From a virus: a stretch of DNA of 64,000 nucleotides. The notes below the pieces were generated by a model that had not been told where the DNA came from, ran no database searches, and saw only the letters and a list, made by a program, of their open reading frames with translations. The stretch covers positions 1 to 64,000 of IMG/VR virus record IMGVR_UViG_3300023170_002584; one strand, given 5' to 3'. Positions within the stretch are counted from its first letter, which is position 1, and every line of letters starts with the position of its first letter. Made by a program: the position numbers and the translations under genes. Below, in pieces: positions 1-8,708 of the stretch.

Positions 1-397
1 TTGTGCTAAATGGTGTCCAAGTATTATTATCTGGATAAATTGACGCGACATTGCTGTTCTCTAAAACCGAAAAATCAATTTGGTCTATTGCATTATCTAG
101 TAATATATCATGCACTAATATTGAGACCACATCAAAGTGGCTATAACTTATTAGTTTTTGAACAATAATTTGATCTGATTTTTCAATATCTTCATAGTTT
201 TCATCAGAGATGTTAATCGCTTCTAAGTCAGAGAACTCAACATGTTCAATTTGAGATCTAATTTTTTTGGACAGCGTAAAATCATGGAAGTTAATTGTTA
301 CATTATGCTTCTTTGACTTACACCCATTTATTATTTTTTGTAAGTAATCTTGATTAAGATCTGAGAATATCTTATAGATTATTAGCACATGCTTCAT
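1..397 (-). CDS. Unknown protein, 3' end off the left edge
   Basis: An open frame of 132 codons starts at the ATG at 397 and runs off the window, so the C-terminus is missing. The start has GGAAAG just upstream and lies 26 bases inside the end of the next upstream gene, the overlap style used all along this operon. It begins MKHVLIIYKIF and is rich in Asp, Glu, Ile and Asn. I recognise no motif. Its place behind two glycosyltransferase-like genes suggests a glycan-related job, but nothing in the protein shows it. Confidence 0.7.
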   Translation of the reverse strand, partial: MKHVLIIYKIFSDLNQDYLQKIINGCKSKKHNVTINFHDFTLSKKIRSQIEHVEFSDLEAINISDENYEDIEKSDQIIVQKLISYSHFDVVSILVHDILLDNAIDQIDFSVLENSNVASIYPDNNTWTPFST

Positions 398-1115
398 TGA
401 TTTCTTTCCAATTGAATACTTGGGGGTCGCTAGATTCTTCACTGGCTATGTTTTTTAGCTTATTAGAAAACGATTCCATCATATCTCCATTAAGCCATTT
501 ATAAATATGTACCATACTGACGGACTGATGTAGCTTTTCATCAATCGGTTCGATATGTAATACACGGTGCATCAACTTGGTAGTAAATTTATGGACCTTT
601 TCAAAAATAGTATAGTCAATTTCTTTATCACAATTAAAAAGAAAGACATACCCGTTTTTCAGATGCTTTAAGCAATCAAAAACTCGTTTTTCGTCAGACA
701 CATCTTCATCAACGCTTCTAACAAATGAAGCATGAATATCTAATTCTTTAGAGATTTCTAATAATGGACTCAACTTGCATTCATGTGATATAATAAATTT
801 AAAACGATTATTTGTTACATCTTTTAATTTGGAGAGGATATCTTTGACGTTATCAATCTCTTGAACTAATAGAATTATTGAGCCGGAAAGAAATACCTCT
901 TCTTCACAAAGTTTTATTTTTTCTTCTAATGATAAGTCTTCATTCCAGTCATGAGTTCTTCTATATCTACAAACTCTATCTATTGATGGGCCGTCATCAT
1001 TCCATTCTATAGTCGCTCCCCGCTGCGTAAACATATCTATAAGGCCATGACTGCATTCTTTTTTATCTGGATTATAGAAACAGCATTCATTACAAAATGT
1101 TCCTAGTTTAGCCAT
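372..1115 (-). CDS. Unknown protein with N-terminal Cys cluster, possibly glycan-related
   Basis: A 247-residue protein. The first 25 residues hold a Cys cluster (CNECCFYNPDKKEC) followed by a conserved-looking RVCRYRR segment, which looks like a small metal-binding module. The remainder alternates beta and alpha segments and includes YVFLFNCDKEID, faintly like the core of a GT-A glycosyltransferase fold. No catalytic motif is convincing. It overlaps the GT4-type gene upstream by 13 bases, so the two are probably co-translated. Function unassigned. Confidence 0.75.
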   Translation of the reverse strand: MAKLGTFCNECCFYNPDKKECSHGLIDMFTQRGATIEWNDDGPSIDRVCRYRRTHDWNEDLSLEEKIKLCEEEVFLSGSIILLVQEIDNVKDILSKLKDVTNNRFKFIISHECKLSPLLEISKELDIHASFVRSVDEDVSDEKRVFDCLKHLKNGYVFLFNCDKEIDYTIFEKVHKFTTKLMHRVLHIEPIDEKLHQSVSMVHIYKWLNGDMMESFSNKLKNIASEESSDPQVFNWKEINEACANNL

Positions 1116-2743
1116 AATTCGTTCCCGTCTTTTAATTTAGATCTATTTATTCTCACATCTTCCCAGATATTATAATTCTCTAGTCTCCGACCAAATACAT
1201 TAATAATTGACTGCCTATCAACTGGTCTTTGTTTATTTGGATTTGATGGAGTAAATTCATTAGAGAAATGATCATCCCACGCAATCTTGCTAGATCCTTT
1301 TGTTAGATCAGACATTAAGTTCCTCGTAAAGTACGAGTTTTTGTGCCCCTCGTAGTAGCAAAATAGTTCGGTTAACTCCCGCACAAATCTTTCATTAGAC
1401 TTTTCTTCCATATTTATTTTTGAAGGTCTAATGATATTTGCAGGCTGTTTCCAGTCAGCATATTCACAGTCGTCAATGACTTCCATCCACTTTGCGGCAG
1501 TCTTGTCCCAGCTATAATGATCTTCAAATAGCTGACGAATATTACTCTTTTGAGTTTTGTCTGATAGAAAAGTTTTTATGATCTCTACTATGCTATTCTC
1601 ATCAACAACAGCACGATCACATCCAGTTTCTAATTCTTTATACTTTGTATAAGATATTGGATATGCATCTAGTTTATTAACAATGTCTTCCATAGCGGAA
1701 TAGTTAGTGCAGGCAATTGGTATTCCACATGCAGCAGCCTCAACTTGAGGAAGACCGAACCCTTCTGAATTTGCTGGCTGAAGGTAAAGATCAAAAATGT
1801 TATATATCTTTGCCAGTATTTCATCTGAAACGCCATTAGATACACTAGACGGCATTGAACTAAATTTATTACATTTAAGGCAGACTTTTCTGGCATCTGA
1901 AAAAAAACAGACTTCAACATTTTTGCAATCTGTGTTTCCGCATACGTATGTCATTAAAACTCTAGAAGAGATATCATTAGAGTGGATTAAGTTTGCTAAA
2001 TTCCATCCAGCGTCTGGATAGCTGGTATGCATATACAAATATGTTTTGGTGTCGCCAGTTTCTTTTAGATACTTACTAAATGCAGAAATCAACGCGGGAA
2101 ATAACTTCCGACGTTGATTCCTCATTACACTACCAATAATATTTATATCATCGCGGACGCCAAATTCATCTCTAACAGATTTTTGATTCATAGGAATGAA
2201 AGCATCGGATGCTGATGGAGGGGCAGAGCCAACTGTATTTATGTTCTTTCCAGCCTGTTCTTCTAGGACATTCTTAGCCCAATCAGAATAGGTTAGTACA
2301 TAATTTGCATCACAGAATAAATCAATCCATTCTGGATTCTGTGGCGATGCATCTACAGTTGGCATCCATGCCCATTTGAAAATTCTTCTATATGGAGAAT
2401 GATATACAAAGGCATCCATCCAATAATCACGAATTGTTAAAACAATATCTGGCTCGAAATCTAAACAAACTCTTTCAAATCTCCAGCTTCCAAATTGATT
2501 GCCCGGACTAGAATTATACGATTTCATTTGTTCTTCGTTATGCTCATCTGGAAGAACTGGATAATTTTTCCAAGGAATACTGGAGCGTCTTGGATCATTA
2601 GCGGCTCCATATACAGACATTTCCGCTACATCGTATTTACCGCTTCTATATAGACGCGATATTACTTCCTTACTGTATTTTGCATATCCCGTATTTAGAT
2701 ATGCGGCCTCGCTAATGAAGAGTACTCTTTTTTTTCTAGCCAT
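1103..2743 (-). CDS. GT4/GT-B family glycosyltransferase
   Basis: A 546-residue glycosyltransferase that would move a sugar from a nucleotide-sugar donor to a glycan or protein acceptor in the cytoplasm. The N-terminal Rossmann half opens with RVLFISEAAYLNTGYAKYS. The C-terminal half carries the donor-site signature of the family, SEGFGLPQVEAAACGIPIAC, with the two glutamates seven residues apart (E-x7-E). A Cys cluster (CGNTDCKNVEVCFFSDARKVC) sits mid-protein and looks like an inserted zinc-binding loop. About 120 extra C-terminal residues are unassigned. It overlaps the sigma-like gene upstream by 8 bases. Confidence 0.88.
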   Translation of the reverse strand: MARKKRVLFISEAAYLNTGYAKYSKEVISRLYRSGKYDVAEMSVYGAANDPRRSSIPWKNYPVLPDEHNEEQMKSYNSSPGNQFGSWRFERVCLDFEPDIVLTIRDYWMDAFVYHSPYRRIFKWAWMPTVDASPQNPEWIDLFCDANYVLTYSDWAKNVLEEQAGKNINTVGSAPPSASDAFIPMNQKSVRDEFGVRDDINIIGSVMRNQRRKLFPALISAFSKYLKETGDTKTYLYMHTSYPDAGWNLANLIHSNDISSRVLMTYVCGNTDCKNVEVCFFSDARKVCLKCNKFSSMPSSVSNGVSDEILAKIYNIFDLYLQPANSEGFGLPQVEAAACGIPIACTNYSAMEDIVNKLDAYPISYTKYKELETGCDRAVVDENSIVEIIKTFLSDKTQKSNIRQLFEDHYSWDKTAAKWMEVIDDCEYADWKQPANIIRPSKINMEEKSNERFVRELTELFCYYEGHKNSYFTRNLMSDLTKGSSKIAWDDHFSNEFTPSNPNKQRPVDRQSIINVFGRRLENYNIWEDVRINRSKLKDGNELWLN

Positions 2744-3212
2744 TATTTGTTGCTAGCCTTTCTTTGATTTCTGAAAGTATTGAAGACACTTTATTCGAGT
2801 TTAGATTTAGTTTTTTGCCAATAGCTCTATTGGATTCGCCATTTCTCTTTAGTGTCACAATCTTTTCTTCAATTGTATTTTTTAAATTATAATAATCCAA
2901 TACATCAGATTTGAGAATTTCTTCTGTTTCATCATAACTAAGGCTCTTTAATTCATTATAAATTAGTTCACGGCCAATCTTATTTTTTCTAATAAACTTT
3001 ATCATATCATTCTTAGCACAGTGCGTAATAAATGTTGAGACCCTTCCTCGTTCTGGATTGTATTTATTTGCACTTTTGCAAATTGCTAAAAATCCAACTT
3101 GGATTAGATCTTCTATGCTAAATGCCTTGTTTGGGATATAAAGAGAATTTGCAATACTGTAGATAAGGTTTTTGTTCTCTTCAATCATTTTTTCAACTTG
3201 AGAATCCATCAT
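2736..3212 (-). CDS. Sigma-70-like RNA polymerase sigma factor, small
   Basis: A 158-residue protein with a sigma region 2 signature at about residues 30-80 (EDLIQVGFLAICKSANKYNP, then STFITHCAKNDMIKFIRKN), the part that binds core polymerase and the -10 element. The C-terminal 40 residues (KRNGESNRAIGKKLNLNSNK) form a helix-turn-helix like region 4. Region 1 is absent, as in phage and ECF-type factors. The start follows GGAGG and overlaps the SSB-like stop as ATGA. It probably redirects host RNA polymerase to a class of phage promoters; which class cannot be seen. Confidence 0.85.
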   Translation of the reverse strand: MMDSQVEKMIEENKNLIYSIANSLYIPNKAFSIEDLIQVGFLAICKSANKYNPERGRVSTFITHCAKNDMIKFIRKNKIGRELIYNELKSLSYDETEEILKSDVLDYYNLKNTIEEKIVTLKRNGESNRAIGKKLNLNSNKVSSILSEIKERLATNNG

Positions 3213-3541
3213 CGTCCTCCGTACTTAATAATCTTAAACTCGTTAATTCTAAAACAAATTAGCTCACTTGTTGGTGAACCACTATTATCATGAGATATTG
3301 ATCTGGCCGTTGAATCTACTATCAAAATGTAATCGCCGGGATCGGCATTAGATTCGATGGTCAGTGCTGCACCACCCCATGCTTCAAAGTTCAAAAGTTC
3401 ATAATCAATTTTTTTGTTTTTAGACTTTGTACTTCTTCTATTTTCTATTTTAAGCTGTAATGTTATTTTACAAATACTGGAATCGACATCTGTCTCAAAA
3501 TTCTTGCTACGTATTTGCCCATAGAATATGCACTTATTCAT
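3209..3541 (-). CDS. SSB-like OB-fold protein
   Basis: A 110-residue protein starting MNKCIFYGQI. Its spacing of strands and the patch FEAWGGAALTIESNADPGDYILIVDST match the single-strand-binding OB fold, in which the chain enters a beta barrel and closes with a conserved Gly/Asp turn. It lacks the long acidic C-terminal tail of bacterial SSB. The start has GAGG upstream. Placed next to the polymerase genes it is likely a replication accessory protein. A clearer SSB homologue lies at 28925-29263. Confidence 0.68.
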   Translation of the reverse strand: MNKCIFYGQIRSKNFETDVDSSICKITLQLKIENRRSTKSKNKKIDYELLNFEAWGGAALTIESNADPGDYILIVDSTARSISHDNSGSPTSELICFRINEFKIIKYGGR

Positions 3542-3550
3542 TTAACTGCC

Positions 3551-5110
3551 TCAAATGCTAAAAACTTTATCAATAATAAATGAATTTCTGGTTTTATCTT
3601 TTATTTGACCAGATAATAATACTGTGGCTCTATCGTATATTATATCTTTGTTTTGCTCGTATACATCAGGAAAAATAACAATATTTTCTAATTCTCCAGA
3701 ATCATCTTCGGCAGATACAAAAGCCATGATGTCGCCGTTCTTAGTTTTATGCTCTCTAACAGTTTTAATAATTACAGCAATAACACAATTGTCTGCTCTG
3801 CCATCTGTCAATTGTTTACATGTGGCATTTGCGTGACATGCATCTGAACAGGCGTTGAGTTCCGAGTGATTAATCGCATATCCAAGCAGCTTTTCTTCTA
3901 TTCTAGCATATGTCATGGAGTTGTCAGCAAGATTCCTGCCGGGATTTTGAATTCTCATCAAGATATCCTCAATCTTCATGTATCGGCTCTGTGTAGATAT
4001 AAATCCTCCATCCTTTTTAACTCCATAGGATAGTAGATTTTTTACAATTTCTGCCGCTGTTAAATTATTAATATTGAGATGTTCTTGTATTGACTGCATT
4101 TCTTTCTTGGTAAAGTCAGAAAAGCAGTGAAACTCATGAATCATTTCCGTTCTTGATTTGCCAAGACCAGCAAACGCACCAACGCTAATTAAGTTTTCTA
4201 TAGCTCTCTTATTTACATTAGGTAGTACATGAACCAATAGGTTGGACCAGTTTATGCTTGAAATATTTGAGATACTATCCTTTAATTGTTGGAGATGAAT
4301 TGCACCAACATTCTTGACGTTGCAAATGCCGAAATGAATAGCTGGAAACATACCATCGCGTTTTCCGAAAGTGAAGTTTTCCTCAAGTACTGAAATGCTT
4401 GGACCTTTGATTTCAAGACCTTCCGCTCTTGCTGCCATAATAAGTTGACGCTTTTCCATATCGGGATCAATCTTATCATCGGCATCTCGTAGCCAGTTTT
4501 TCATAAACCTGTCAACATAGTAATTTTTTATATAAGCTGACCAATAGGCCATTTTAGCATATGCTACTGCATGAGATTTATTGAATGAATACCTAGCCGA
4601 CTTTTCGATCATGTCAAAGATCTCAGTAGCCTTGCTTTCTTCAATATTATTTTGTTTAGATCCATCAATAAACTTGACGCGAACCTGCTTCATCAGATCC
4701 GCCTTCTTTTTACCAATAGCCTTGCGTAAGTCGTCTGCCTCTTTCAAGTTGAATCCAGCCATCTTAACAGCGATTTCCATCGCCTGTTCTTGATATACAA
4801 TAACTCCGTAAGTTTCTTCAAGTAGCTTATCAATAGCTGGATGCAGGCTTGGAACTTTATCTTTACCATGCTTTCTATCTACATAATGCTGGGTCATAGA
4901 CTTTCCATCGACGAAAGCCTTTAAGGTTCCGGGTCTAATAATACTAATCAGTGCTGCTAATTCAAGAATATTATCAGGCTTCAGTGCCCTGCACCATGTC
5001 TTGCCAAGATGACTCTCAATTTGAAAGCATCCCTTGACACGGCCTTCGCCAATCATATCCCAAACGGCACGATCATTTTCATTCAATTTTGTGATATCAA
5101 TCTTCTGCAT
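3551..5110 (-). CDS. dnaE-C: DNA polymerase III alpha subunit, C-terminal part (split DnaE)
   Basis: A 519-residue protein equal to the second half of DnaE. It starts in the linker just after the palm (FQIESHLGK corresponds to E. coli FQLESRGMK), continues with the fingers (YGVIVYQEQAMEIA, RKAIGKKKADLM), the conserved NKSHAVAYA segment, a helix-hairpin-helix region and a C-terminal OB fold (SGELENIVIFPDVYEQ). It stops at the end of the OB fold, so the tau-binding tail of E. coli DnaE is missing. It has no catalytic aspartates of its own; these are on the other half (5815-7653). No intein splice motif is visible at its start. Confidence 0.92.
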   Translation of the reverse strand: MQKIDITKLNENDRAVWDMIGEGRVKGCFQIESHLGKTWCRALKPDNILELAALISIIRPGTLKAFVDGKSMTQHYVDRKHGKDKVPSLHPAIDKLLEETYGVIVYQEQAMEIAVKMAGFNLKEADDLRKAIGKKKADLMKQVRVKFIDGSKQNNIEESKATEIFDMIEKSARYSFNKSHAVAYAKMAYWSAYIKNYYVDRFMKNWLRDADDKIDPDMEKRQLIMAARAEGLEIKGPSISVLEENFTFGKRDGMFPAIHFGICNVKNVGAIHLQQLKDSISNISSINWSNLLVHVLPNVNKRAIENLISVGAFAGLGKSRTEMIHEFHCFSDFTKKEMQSIQEHLNINNLTAAEIVKNLLSYGVKKDGGFISTQSRYMKIEDILMRIQNPGRNLADNSMTYARIEEKLLGYAINHSELNACSDACHANATCKQLTDGRADNCVIAVIIKTVREHKTKNGDIMAFVSAEDDSGELENIVIFPDVYEQNKDIIYDRATVLLSGQIKDKTRNSFIIDKVFSI

Positions 5111-5147
5111 CTTTATTGACCTTGTTATTTTTTTTCTTTATGTTCAA

Positions 5148-5828
5148 TCATGCAAATGCACCCTTAAACGTTTTACGAGACGCTGTGCTTCTTAACATTC
5201 TCATAGTTCTACAGAATAATTCCGCTGTCATAATAACGTCGGACATTGCATCATGTGCCGTCCCTTTATCGTAACCCATATATCCACGGACAAGATTATC
5301 GGCAGAAAGTGAATTCACATCTTTATTGTTTTCAAACAATGCAAACATAAAGTCAAGCATGTCAATGCTATGAATTCGATTGAACAAATCCTGCTCGCCA
5401 CGCTTGTTATCTACAGGTCCAAAATTCCACGGATCTGTCGTACATAGGCGATTCACGATGATAGAGTCAAAACCCTTGATATTATATCCTACAGATACTG
5501 GTGCCGACCAATTACTTCCTTTGAAGTTGTACTGATTGACGTAATCTGTAAAGTTTTTCCAGACGGCTTTAATAGTTGGTGCCTTCTTTAGCATTTCTGC
5601 GGTCTTTCCGTGAACTGCAACGGCACCATCTTCAAGCGGGTCAACACCAAGTGTTTCACACTTTTTTATGTTTAGCTCTGGCTTCATTAAAGACTGAAAC
5701 TCGGAACCTTCTTTGATTTCAAGTTTACGACCATGAACAACAACAGCGGCAATCTGTACGGGTTGTGTTGTGTACGGATTAGCTGATGTAGTTTCAAAGT
5801 CATAAACAATGTAGTCACGATAATTCAT
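5148..5828 (-). CDS. DEDDh 3'-5' exonuclease (ExoI/DnaQ-like)
   Basis: A 226-residue exonuclease that should remove nucleotides from DNA 3' ends. Exo motifs are clear: YDFETTS near the start, VGYNIKGFD in the middle, and AHDAMSDVIMTAELF near the end with the His of the DEDDh class. YDFETTSANPYTTQPVQ and AHDAMSDV resemble E. coli exonuclease I more than the epsilon subunit, but the C-terminal ExoI domains are absent. I chose the ATG at 5828 (MNYRDYIV), preceded by GAGGAAA; a TTG 15 bases upstream is possible. It lies between the two DnaE halves and is the obvious proofreading partner. Confidence 0.9.
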   Translation of the reverse strand: MNYRDYIVYDFETTSANPYTTQPVQIAAVVVHGRKLEIKEGSEFQSLMKPELNIKKCETLGVDPLEDGAVAVHGKTAEMLKKAPTIKAVWKNFTDYVNQYNFKGSNWSAPVSVGYNIKGFDSIIVNRLCTTDPWNFGPVDNKRGEQDLFNRIHSIDMLDFMFALFENNKDVNSLSADNLVRGYMGYDKGTAHDAMSDVIMTAELFCRTMRMLRSTASRKTFKGAFA

Positions 5829-7653
5829 AATTAATTTCCTCAACAGTATTTGAAATTTTCTCCAGAAGAGAAACGCCTAAAATGTCAAATTTAACACATC
5901 CAATAGCTTCTAAGTCGCCCATTTCCATGCCCGCAATTTGCTCGGAACTACGAGATGATTTTACCATAGGGCAGATTTTTGTCAAGTCATCAGATGCAAT
6001 TACAACGCCAGCAGCATGTTTGCCTTGAGTTTTGAAGACGCCTTCCATACGCATTGCCTGCTCAAACACCTTAGCATACTCGCCTTGTAGAGTATCGTCA
6101 TCGTCAAGCCAGCAGTAATCAATTAGAGAATTCCTGTCATTTTCCAAAGCCCAGCGAATTACTGATGGATTATCCATTTCTTCCAGCAGGTCGGAAATGG
6201 CAGCTTCGTTTGGAATCCTCTCCGTAATCTTATTCATTTCGTCAAAACTGCACGACTCATTGACTCTTAACACTTCCTTCAAAATAGACCTTCCTGCAAG
6301 TCTACCAAATGTAAGCATCTGGCAAACTTGACTATCGCCATATTTATTCTTTAGATATTCGACAACCTTATCACGGTACGATGGCGGAAAGTCAATGTCG
6401 ATATCGGGAAGTGATACATGATCTTCAGTATTTCTACCTTCATTATAGAATCGTTCAAAAATCAAGCCATATTCAATTGGGTCGATTAGAGTAATTCCTG
6501 TGAGATAGCATACTAATGATCCACCACCAGAACCTCGACCGGGACCAACCAAGCATCCTTGATTTCTAAAATAGTTAACATAATCTTGAACGATTAAGAA
6601 GTATCCGGCAAGATTTGCCTTTTCGATAACCTCTAGCTCTTTAAGTACACGATCTTTATATATATCATATTTATATGGATCTACTCCAGTCATAATGAGA
6701 CGTTTCCATCCCTTACGACATAGCTCCTTTAGATATTCATCTTCAGTGCTTCCATCCGGAGTTTCAAAGTTTGGCAGCTTAGGTTTGGATAGGATATTAA
6801 TGTCGGCACACAATTCAGTAATCTTGTCAAGATTATCTACCTGTTCTGAACTGTATGCTGCTTCAATAGCTTCTCTAGTCTTGATATGGTATGAGCTACT
6901 CCTAATAAATTTAAGCAAGTCGATATCTTTAGCATTGCTAATCTTATCGGCAAGTTGACGCATAGTTGTCTTCAGCTTAGTACAGATTAATACGCGATGA
7001 TCAACAGCATCTTTTCTTTCGGGATAATAACTTGATGTATTCGGAATTACATTGTCATAGACGGATAGAATGTCAGACATTACCTTGGAGATCGGGAAAG
7101 TATCTGAGTCAAGATTGTTGACTTCTAGATAATAATGAGCAAATGTTTGATGCATCAACGCTATTTCATCATTGAGTATTTCTTTCCAGTTATTGTCAAT
7201 GCATGACTTAACCATTTCAATATCGGCAGCATCAAAGATGCAGTCTATATTTGGAAATAGTTTATTAAATAGCTTACTACCGACATAGCCATCAATGCAG
7301 ATAAAGTTGTCTGGATTAATGCTTTGTGTCAAATCGGCAAATGAAATTTTTGGAGTGCCATCATGGTTATCTTTAGAATTGGCCTGAGATATAACTCCAA
7401 GTAAATCATCCCATGCTTCAATATTTCTACATACAAGAGTTAGTCTTGAATTATCATCTAAGATAATCTCAGATCCAATGAGCGGGGTGATATCTTCCTT
7501 TTTACATGCTTGTATGAAATTAACGCAGCCGCTAATCGTGGCTACATCAGTAATTCCAGCATATCTATATCCAGCATCTTTGCAGGCTTTGGCAATCTGC
7601 TTAGATCGAGATGTAGACATAAGTAATGAATAATGGCTGTGATTTCTAATCAT
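5815..7653 (-). CDS. dnaE-N: DNA polymerase III alpha subunit, N-terminal part (split DnaE)
   Basis: A 612-residue protein equal to the first half of DnaE. Residues 1-65 are the PHP domain (HSHYSLLMS, AGITD). The palm has GPGRGSGGGS at 370-379, the metal-binding cluster PDIDIDF at 416-422 and the third catalytic Asp in VKFDILG at about 590. It ends about 20 residues later, before the fingers. All three polymerase aspartates are therefore here and the rest of the enzyme is at 3551-5110. Both parts look intact and full length, with good ribosome sites (AAGGAATT here), which argues for a working two-chain polymerase rather than a frameshift. Confidence 0.93.
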   Translation of the reverse strand: MIRNHSHYSLLMSTSRSKQIAKACKDAGYRYAGITDVATISGCVNFIQACKKEDITPLIGSEIILDDNSRLTLVCRNIEAWDDLLGVISQANSKDNHDGTPKISFADLTQSINPDNFICIDGYVGSKLFNKLFPNIDCIFDAADIEMVKSCIDNNWKEILNDEIALMHQTFAHYYLEVNNLDSDTFPISKVMSDILSVYDNVIPNTSSYYPERKDAVDHRVLICTKLKTTMRQLADKISNAKDIDLLKFIRSSSYHIKTREAIEAAYSSEQVDNLDKITELCADINILSKPKLPNFETPDGSTEDEYLKELCRKGWKRLIMTGVDPYKYDIYKDRVLKELEVIEKANLAGYFLIVQDYVNYFRNQGCLVGPGRGSGGGSLVCYLTGITLIDPIEYGLIFERFYNEGRNTEDHVSLPDIDIDFPPSYRDKVVEYLKNKYGDSQVCQMLTFGRLAGRSILKEVLRVNESCSFDEMNKITERIPNEAAISDLLEEMDNPSVIRWALENDRNSLIDYCWLDDDDTLQGEYAKVFEQAMRMEGVFKTQGKHAAGVVIASDDLTKICPMVKSSRSSEQIAGMEMGDLEAIGCVKFDILGVSLLEKISNTVEEINYELS

Positions 7654-7685
7654 ATATCAATTCCTTACACTTACAGCAAGTTTTA

Positions 7686-8702
7686 CTAATTACTTTCATT
7701 ATCTTCTCCAAGTCTACCTCCACCAGCACCATATTTTCCAAGTTTATTCAAATTAGCATGTTCGCATACAACAGTGTTCATACCCTTAGATCTTATCAAA
7801 TCATGGAAGTATTGGCAAGTAGTTTTTCCAGAATCTTGAAACTCTTCTGAAAATTTACACAATTTTGTACACTTCCAGTTTTGCTGATCTATAGAGAGTT
7901 GTCTCGGCAGGTCAACTGATCGGATGTATTCAAACTTTTCCCGAAGCATGTCTTCTGCTTTCTTGTAATCCTCTTCGCTAAAGACAATATCAAAAACCCC
8001 GCCATTATTAACATAATAAATGGATACATAGAAATTTCTTTCTGGGAAGAGATTCTTTAATGCGTAATAATAGAGTAGCAATTGTTTATCAGAGCAAAGA
8101 TCTTCGTAGGTCTTTTCTTTACCTGTTGCCCAATTCAATCGCTTGCCGGTTTTATAATCCAAGACTTGGAAGTACAGATCATCCTCTTTGATAATTACGT
8201 CGATTGTGCCCTTGATAGAAAGATATCCATCAAATACTTTGTCATTAATCTCATATCGGTACTTAGCCCAATCTTGCTTAATCTCAATATCAAAGAATTG
8301 CTCTGTGGCATTGATATTTTGATTTCTCGGGTCCATATAGCCATCATTGTAAGCTAATGCTTTGTATACCCATCCAATACATGTCTGTAGATCTTTTGGT
8401 CCTAAGCCAACATCTTCTTCATGATATTTGTAGTATTCAAAGCATAGCTCTGTAACGAATTCTATATCATCGCATTGAGCAAACGTTAAGTCCTGAATGT
8501 CATCATTCTTCAGTTTTCTTTTCTTCTCTTCTTGAGCCTTTTTCTTGTCAGCCAGTACCTGCATTACACGATGAAAGACCGTACCTAGTACGGCCTTTTT
8601 ATTCGTTTTATCTTTCATGCCTAATACGTACTGAAAGAAATATTTCATTTCGCACATCTCAAACGTGCCTAATGAACTGCTTCTATGGTAACATATAATC
8701 AT
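7686..8702 (-). CDS. RecB/Cas4-like PD-(D/E)XK nuclease with Fe-S cysteines
   Basis: A 338-residue nuclease. The N-terminus has FEMCEMKYFFQY with Cys17, then GTVFHRVMQ (motif His), a central IDVII, the catalytic core LDYKTGK, and QLLLYYYAL, the QxxxY-type motif of RecB-family nucleases. Near the end, CTKLC followed by a third Cys (TTCQYF) completes a four-Cys set like the 4Fe-4S cluster of AddB and Cas4. It likely trims or resects DNA ends for recombination or replication. It lies in the replication operon between polymerase and dNMP kinase; no cas genes or CRISPR repeats are nearby. Confidence 0.87.
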   Translation of the reverse strand: MIICYHRSSSLGTFEMCEMKYFFQYVLGMKDKTNKKAVLGTVFHRVMQVLADKKKAQEEKKRKLKNDDIQDLTFAQCDDIEFVTELCFEYYKYHEEDVGLGPKDLQTCIGWVYKALAYNDGYMDPRNQNINATEQFFDIEIKQDWAKYRYEINDKVFDGYLSIKGTIDVIIKEDDLYFQVLDYKTGKRLNWATGKEKTYEDLCSDKQLLLYYYALKNLFPERNFYVSIYYVNNGGVFDIVFSEEDYKKAEDMLREKFEYIRSVDLPRQLSIDQQNWKCTKLCKFSEEFQDSGKTTCQYFHDLIRSKGMNTVVCEHANLNKLGKYGAGGGRLGEDNESN

Positions 8703-8708
8703 ATTAAA

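Noticed and set aside
3551-5110. A DnaE split intein
   Set aside because: The split point differs from the cyanobacterial site, the N-part has no Cys-led intein N-motif and the C-part starts directly in DnaE sequence.
7686-8702. Cas4 of a CRISPR system
   Set aside because: No CRISPR repeats or other cas genes occur; the fold is shared with RecB/AddB nucleases of phages.
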